Assembly (NCBI GenBank): GCA_963783085.1
Contig: CAWAMJ010000020.1
Location: 620,001-684,000 of the forward strand
Direction of reading: 5' to 3'
Source: CAVYUC01 sp963783085
GTDB taxonomy: Bacteria > Bacteroidota > Bacteroidia > Bacteroidales > Prolixibacteraceae
DNA: 64,000 nucleotides
A model generated the notes under the pieces. It saw only the letters and a program-made list of their open reading frames with translations. It had not been told where the DNA came from and ran no database searches. Numbering within the stretch: position 1 is the first letter of the stretch; each line of letters begins with the position of its first letter. Made by a program: the position numbers and the translations under genes. Shown piece after piece: positions 61,878 to 64,000 of the stretch.

Positions 61878-63668
61878 ATGAAGAATTTAAAATACATTTT
61901 AACAGGAATCATAGCTGCACTGCTGGCTGTGGCTTGTAACGAAGGTATTGATCCGATATCTCATATGGAACCTGGCCCTGATGAATCTGCTCCCACTGTA
62001 AAAATCACTTATCCCTCGGAAGGTTTGAAATTGCAGGTGCCGGAAGCAACCACACCCATCGATATTCAGTTTGAGGTTACAGACGATATTGAAATCGAAT
62101 CGATCTCAGTGAAAATAGATGACAATGAAATTGCCAGCTTCAGCGATTTTAAAGATTACCGGCGCGCACTTAAAACGGTGCATTATGATAATGTGACAAA
62201 TGGCGCCCACACGCTAACGGTTACAGCCACTGATCTCGACGGAAAGTCAACTTCAAAATCGGTTAGTTTTGAAAAAGTTTCGCCATACACGCCAAAATAT
62301 GCCGGCGAAGTATTTTACATGCCGTTCGACGGAACCTACACGGAGTTGATCAGCTTTCAGTCCCCTGATGTTGTTGGAAATCCTGGTTTTGCCGGCGAAG
62401 GGGTACAAGGTGGCAATGCTTACAAAGGAGCCACGGATTCGTACCTGAAATTCCCTGCGGATGGATTGAAAAGCAATGAATTCAGCGCCGTTTTCTGGAT
62501 GAAAATCAATGCAGTTCCCAATCGTGCCGGAATTCTGGTGGCGGGCCCTGAAGATGCCGCGAATCCGGATGCCCAGAATGTGAGGACTTCGGGTTTCCGG
62601 TTTTTCCGTGAAGGAAACGATACCCGTCAGGTATTTAAACTAAATGTTGGTACAGGAGATGCTGAGACCTGGTTCGACGGTGGCGATGCCGCTGCGGTTG
62701 ATCCTACGCAAACAACCGGCTGGGTGCATCTGGCATTTACCATTTCCGAAGGCCATGCAACCGTTTATGAAAACGGACAGGTTGTTTCCGAAGGAGATTT
62801 TGACGGTATCGACTGGACCGGCGTCGATTTTATTTCCATTATGTCTGGCGCACCACGTTTTACCGGCTGGGACCACAATTCCGATTTAAGCTACATGGAC
62901 GAGCTTCGTTTGTTTAACCGGGCGCTTTCACAGGATGAAATTCAAAATATAATTGCTGCAGAATCAGGGCAGGTTCCTCAATATCAATCAAAATACGGCG
63001 AAATTTTCTACATGCCGTTCAATGGCGATTATGTTGACAAAGCCAGCGATACAGAAGCGACAGTGGTTGGAAATCCGGGATTTGCCGATGGTGTTGACGG
63101 GCAGGCTTATGCCGGCGCCGAAGATTCGTACCTGACATTCCCCGGCGAAAGTTTGCAGAACGATGAATTCAGCGCTACTTTCTGGCTCAACATCAATGCC
63201 ACTCCCGAACGCGGAGGTATTTTGGTTATGGGCCCTCCCGATACAGAAAATGCCGGTTATCCGGATGTGCAAAATTTACGCACCAAAGGTTTCCGGTTCT
63301 TCCGCGAACCCGGCGCCAACAACAATCAGCGGTTCAAATTAAACGTGGGAACCGGCGATGCAGACGTTTGGTTTGATGGTGGCGAAAATGCAGATGTTGA
63401 TCCAACAACCGGAAACTGGAGGTTCCTTGCTTTTACCATTTCAAACGATAGCGCAAAAGTATACATCGGTGGTGAAGTGGTTAGCGAAGGGGAATTAGCC
63501 GGGATCGACTGGACGGATACCGATATTTTGTCCATCATGTCGGGTGCGCCGCGTTTTACCGAATGGGAACATTTGTCGGATCAAAGCCTGATGGATGAAC
63601 TGATGATTTTTGATAAAGCGCTTACACAGGAAGAAATTCAGACGATAATGAACGATCAGCAACCCTGA
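61878..63668 (+). CDS. Lipoprotein with two tandem LamG-like domains
   Basis: 596 residues. The signal IIAALLAVACNEG has a lipobox Cys. Residues about 30-130 form a cadherin/Ig-like module (PTVKITYPSEGLKL). Two concanavalin/LamG-like domains follow and are clear repeats of each other: GEVFYMPFDGTY and GEIFYMPFNGDY start them, and SIMSGAPRFTGWDHNSDLSY matches SIMSGAPRFTEWEHLSDQSL near the ends. The proteins of this type at the third PUL position are surface glycan-binding proteins, working beside SusD. Confidence 0.88.
   Translation: MKNLKYILTGIIAALLAVACNEGIDPISHMEPGPDESAPTVKITYPSEGLKLQVPEATTPIDIQFEVTDDIEIESISVKIDDNEIASFSDFKDYRRALKTVHYDNVTNGAHTLTVTATDLDGKSTSKSVSFEKVSPYTPKYAGEVFYMPFDGTYTELISFQSPDVVGNPGFAGEGVQGGNAYKGATDSYLKFPADGLKSNEFSAVFWMKINAVPNRAGILVAGPEDAANPDAQNVRTSGFRFFREGNDTRQVFKLNVGTGDAETWFDGGDAAAVDPTQTTGWVHLAFTISEGHATVYENGQVVSEGDFDGIDWTGVDFISIMSGAPRFTGWDHNSDLSYMDELRLFNRALSQDEIQNIIAAESGQVPQYQSKYGEIFYMPFNGDYVDKASDTEATVVGNPGFADGVDGQAYAGAEDSYLTFPGESLQNDEFSATFWLNINATPERGGILVMGPPDTENAGYPDVQNLRTKGFRFFREPGANNNQRFKLNVGTGDADVWFDGGENADVDPTTGNWRFLAFTISNDSAKVYIGGEVVSEGELAGIDWTDTDILSIMSGAPRFTEWEHLSDQSLMDELMIFDKALTQEEIQTIMNDQQP
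62296..63650 (+). repeat. Internal tandem duplication of the LamG domain
   Basis: The segments 62296-62955 and 62986-63650 encode the same domain twice with an offset of about 690 bases. Similarity is clear at protein level throughout and visible at DNA level in the shared ATGTCTGGCGCACCACGTTT / ATGTCGGGTGCGCCGCGTTT stretch. Confidence 0.85.
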
Positions 63669-63796
63669 TGTTTTGGAATCAGTTTCATAATGCTTCCGGA
63701 AGATTTTTCAAACAGTATGAAATGCTGCCTGGGAAATTTTCGAAGCAGCTTTTCCTGTTTCAGTTTGAAAATTGTTCGAAATAAAATTTTCGGAAA

Positions 63797-64000
63797 ATGA
63801 AGTTTTTGGCGTTTTTCAGCCTGTTGCTGCTTTTAACTGCAAGTTGTAACCAAACAAAAAAGTCGGGAAACGAAGAGCCGGAAATTGCCGGCGACAGTTT
63901 AACCGATGAACAGTTGCTGGATACAATTCAGTACTATACGTTTCAGTTTTTTTGGGAGGGCGCGGAACCAAATTCCGGCCTGGCACGGGAGCGCTACCAC
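63797..64000 (+). CDS. Glucoamylase-family/GH144-like lipoprotein (3' partial)
   Basis: 68 residues are visible before the window edge. The signal FFSLLLLLTASCNQ has a lipobox Cys. The sequence LTDEQLLDTIQYYTFQFFWE followed by GAEPNSGLARERYH is the typical opening of the glucoamylase-like family that includes GH144 endo-beta-1,2-glucanases. With susC, susD and the LamG protein it would make the hydrolytic part of the locus. A beta-1,2-glucan substrate is plausible but depends on the missing catalytic part. Confidence 0.8.
   Translation, partial: MKFLAFFSLLLLLTASCNQTKKSGNEEPEIAGDSLTDEQLLDTIQYYTFQFFWEGAEPNSGLARERYH

Noticed and set aside
1..64000. CRISPR arrays, rRNA, tRNA, integrase or insertion-sequence transposase
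   Set aside because: I scanned by eye and saw no regularly spaced repeats, no RNA gene signatures and no transposase-like frame; a covariance-model scan would be needed to exclude a tRNA fully.

Overview
The window looks like chromosomal DNA of a Bacteroidota bacterium, most likely a marine or sediment member of the Marinilabiliales/Prolixibacteraceae type. The evidence is a SusC/SusD pair, many SpII lipoproteins carrying glycoside hydrolases, a gliding/T9SS-style surface protein with lamin-tail and FlgD-like domains, a DUF5687 ABC exporter, TAnnTTTG-like promoter elements and moderate GC. No rRNA, tRNA, CRISPR array or integrase was seen.

Layout. 1-3980: end of a surface protein, an ABC exporter pair, recX. 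4293-27666: a co-directional 23 kb block of very large, mostly uncharacterised proteins without signal peptides. In order these are a small coiled-coil protein, a ~1467 aa protein with a degenerate lipoyl-like insert, a 578 aa protein, a ~938 aa protein, a 935 aa protein with a caspase-like His/Cys pattern, a DUF6603-like protein, a PhoD-like metallophosphatase, a second DUF6603-like protein sharing a near-identical 1.9 kb C-terminal half with the first, and a fibre-like protein with a C-terminal S74 chaperone. This is the best candidate for an undescribed system. 27667-33553: housekeeping genes (gcvH, class II ribonucleotide reductase, waaA, a lycopene-cyclase-domain protein) and two families of palindromic repeats. 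33554-38966: a GH50-like agarase-type gene and a GH2 beta-galactosidase. 39096-42529: a cysteate-synthase-like PLP enzyme and a DoxX/oxidoreductase fusion. 42553-47013: a small defence/toxin-antitoxin patch (DUF433/DUF5615, an orphan ThiF-type E1, XRE-ImmA plus a PIN-like toxin). 47129-51640: GH172, SGNH hydrolase and GH116. 51803-53249: an AbiE-type toxin-antitoxin pair with an inverted-repeat operator. 53271-57024: an SDR, a membrane metallophosphoesterase and a cytochrome c-PQQ-type sugar dehydrogenase. 57282-64000: a polysaccharide utilisation locus (SusC, SusD, double-LamG lipoprotein, start of a GH144/glucoamylase-like lipoprotein).

A second theme is damage. At least ten single-base slips and one in-frame TGA split otherwise intact genes near 6485, 11220, 26026, 26974, 34015, 41660, 45837, 45925, 46770, 46829 and 46848. 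One slip, at 26026, is proven by comparison with the intact paralogous copy at 19640. Many lie in short homopolymers, so assembly or sequencing error is a serious alternative to real decay. Broken genes are given below as the fragments seen, with the reconstruction explained.
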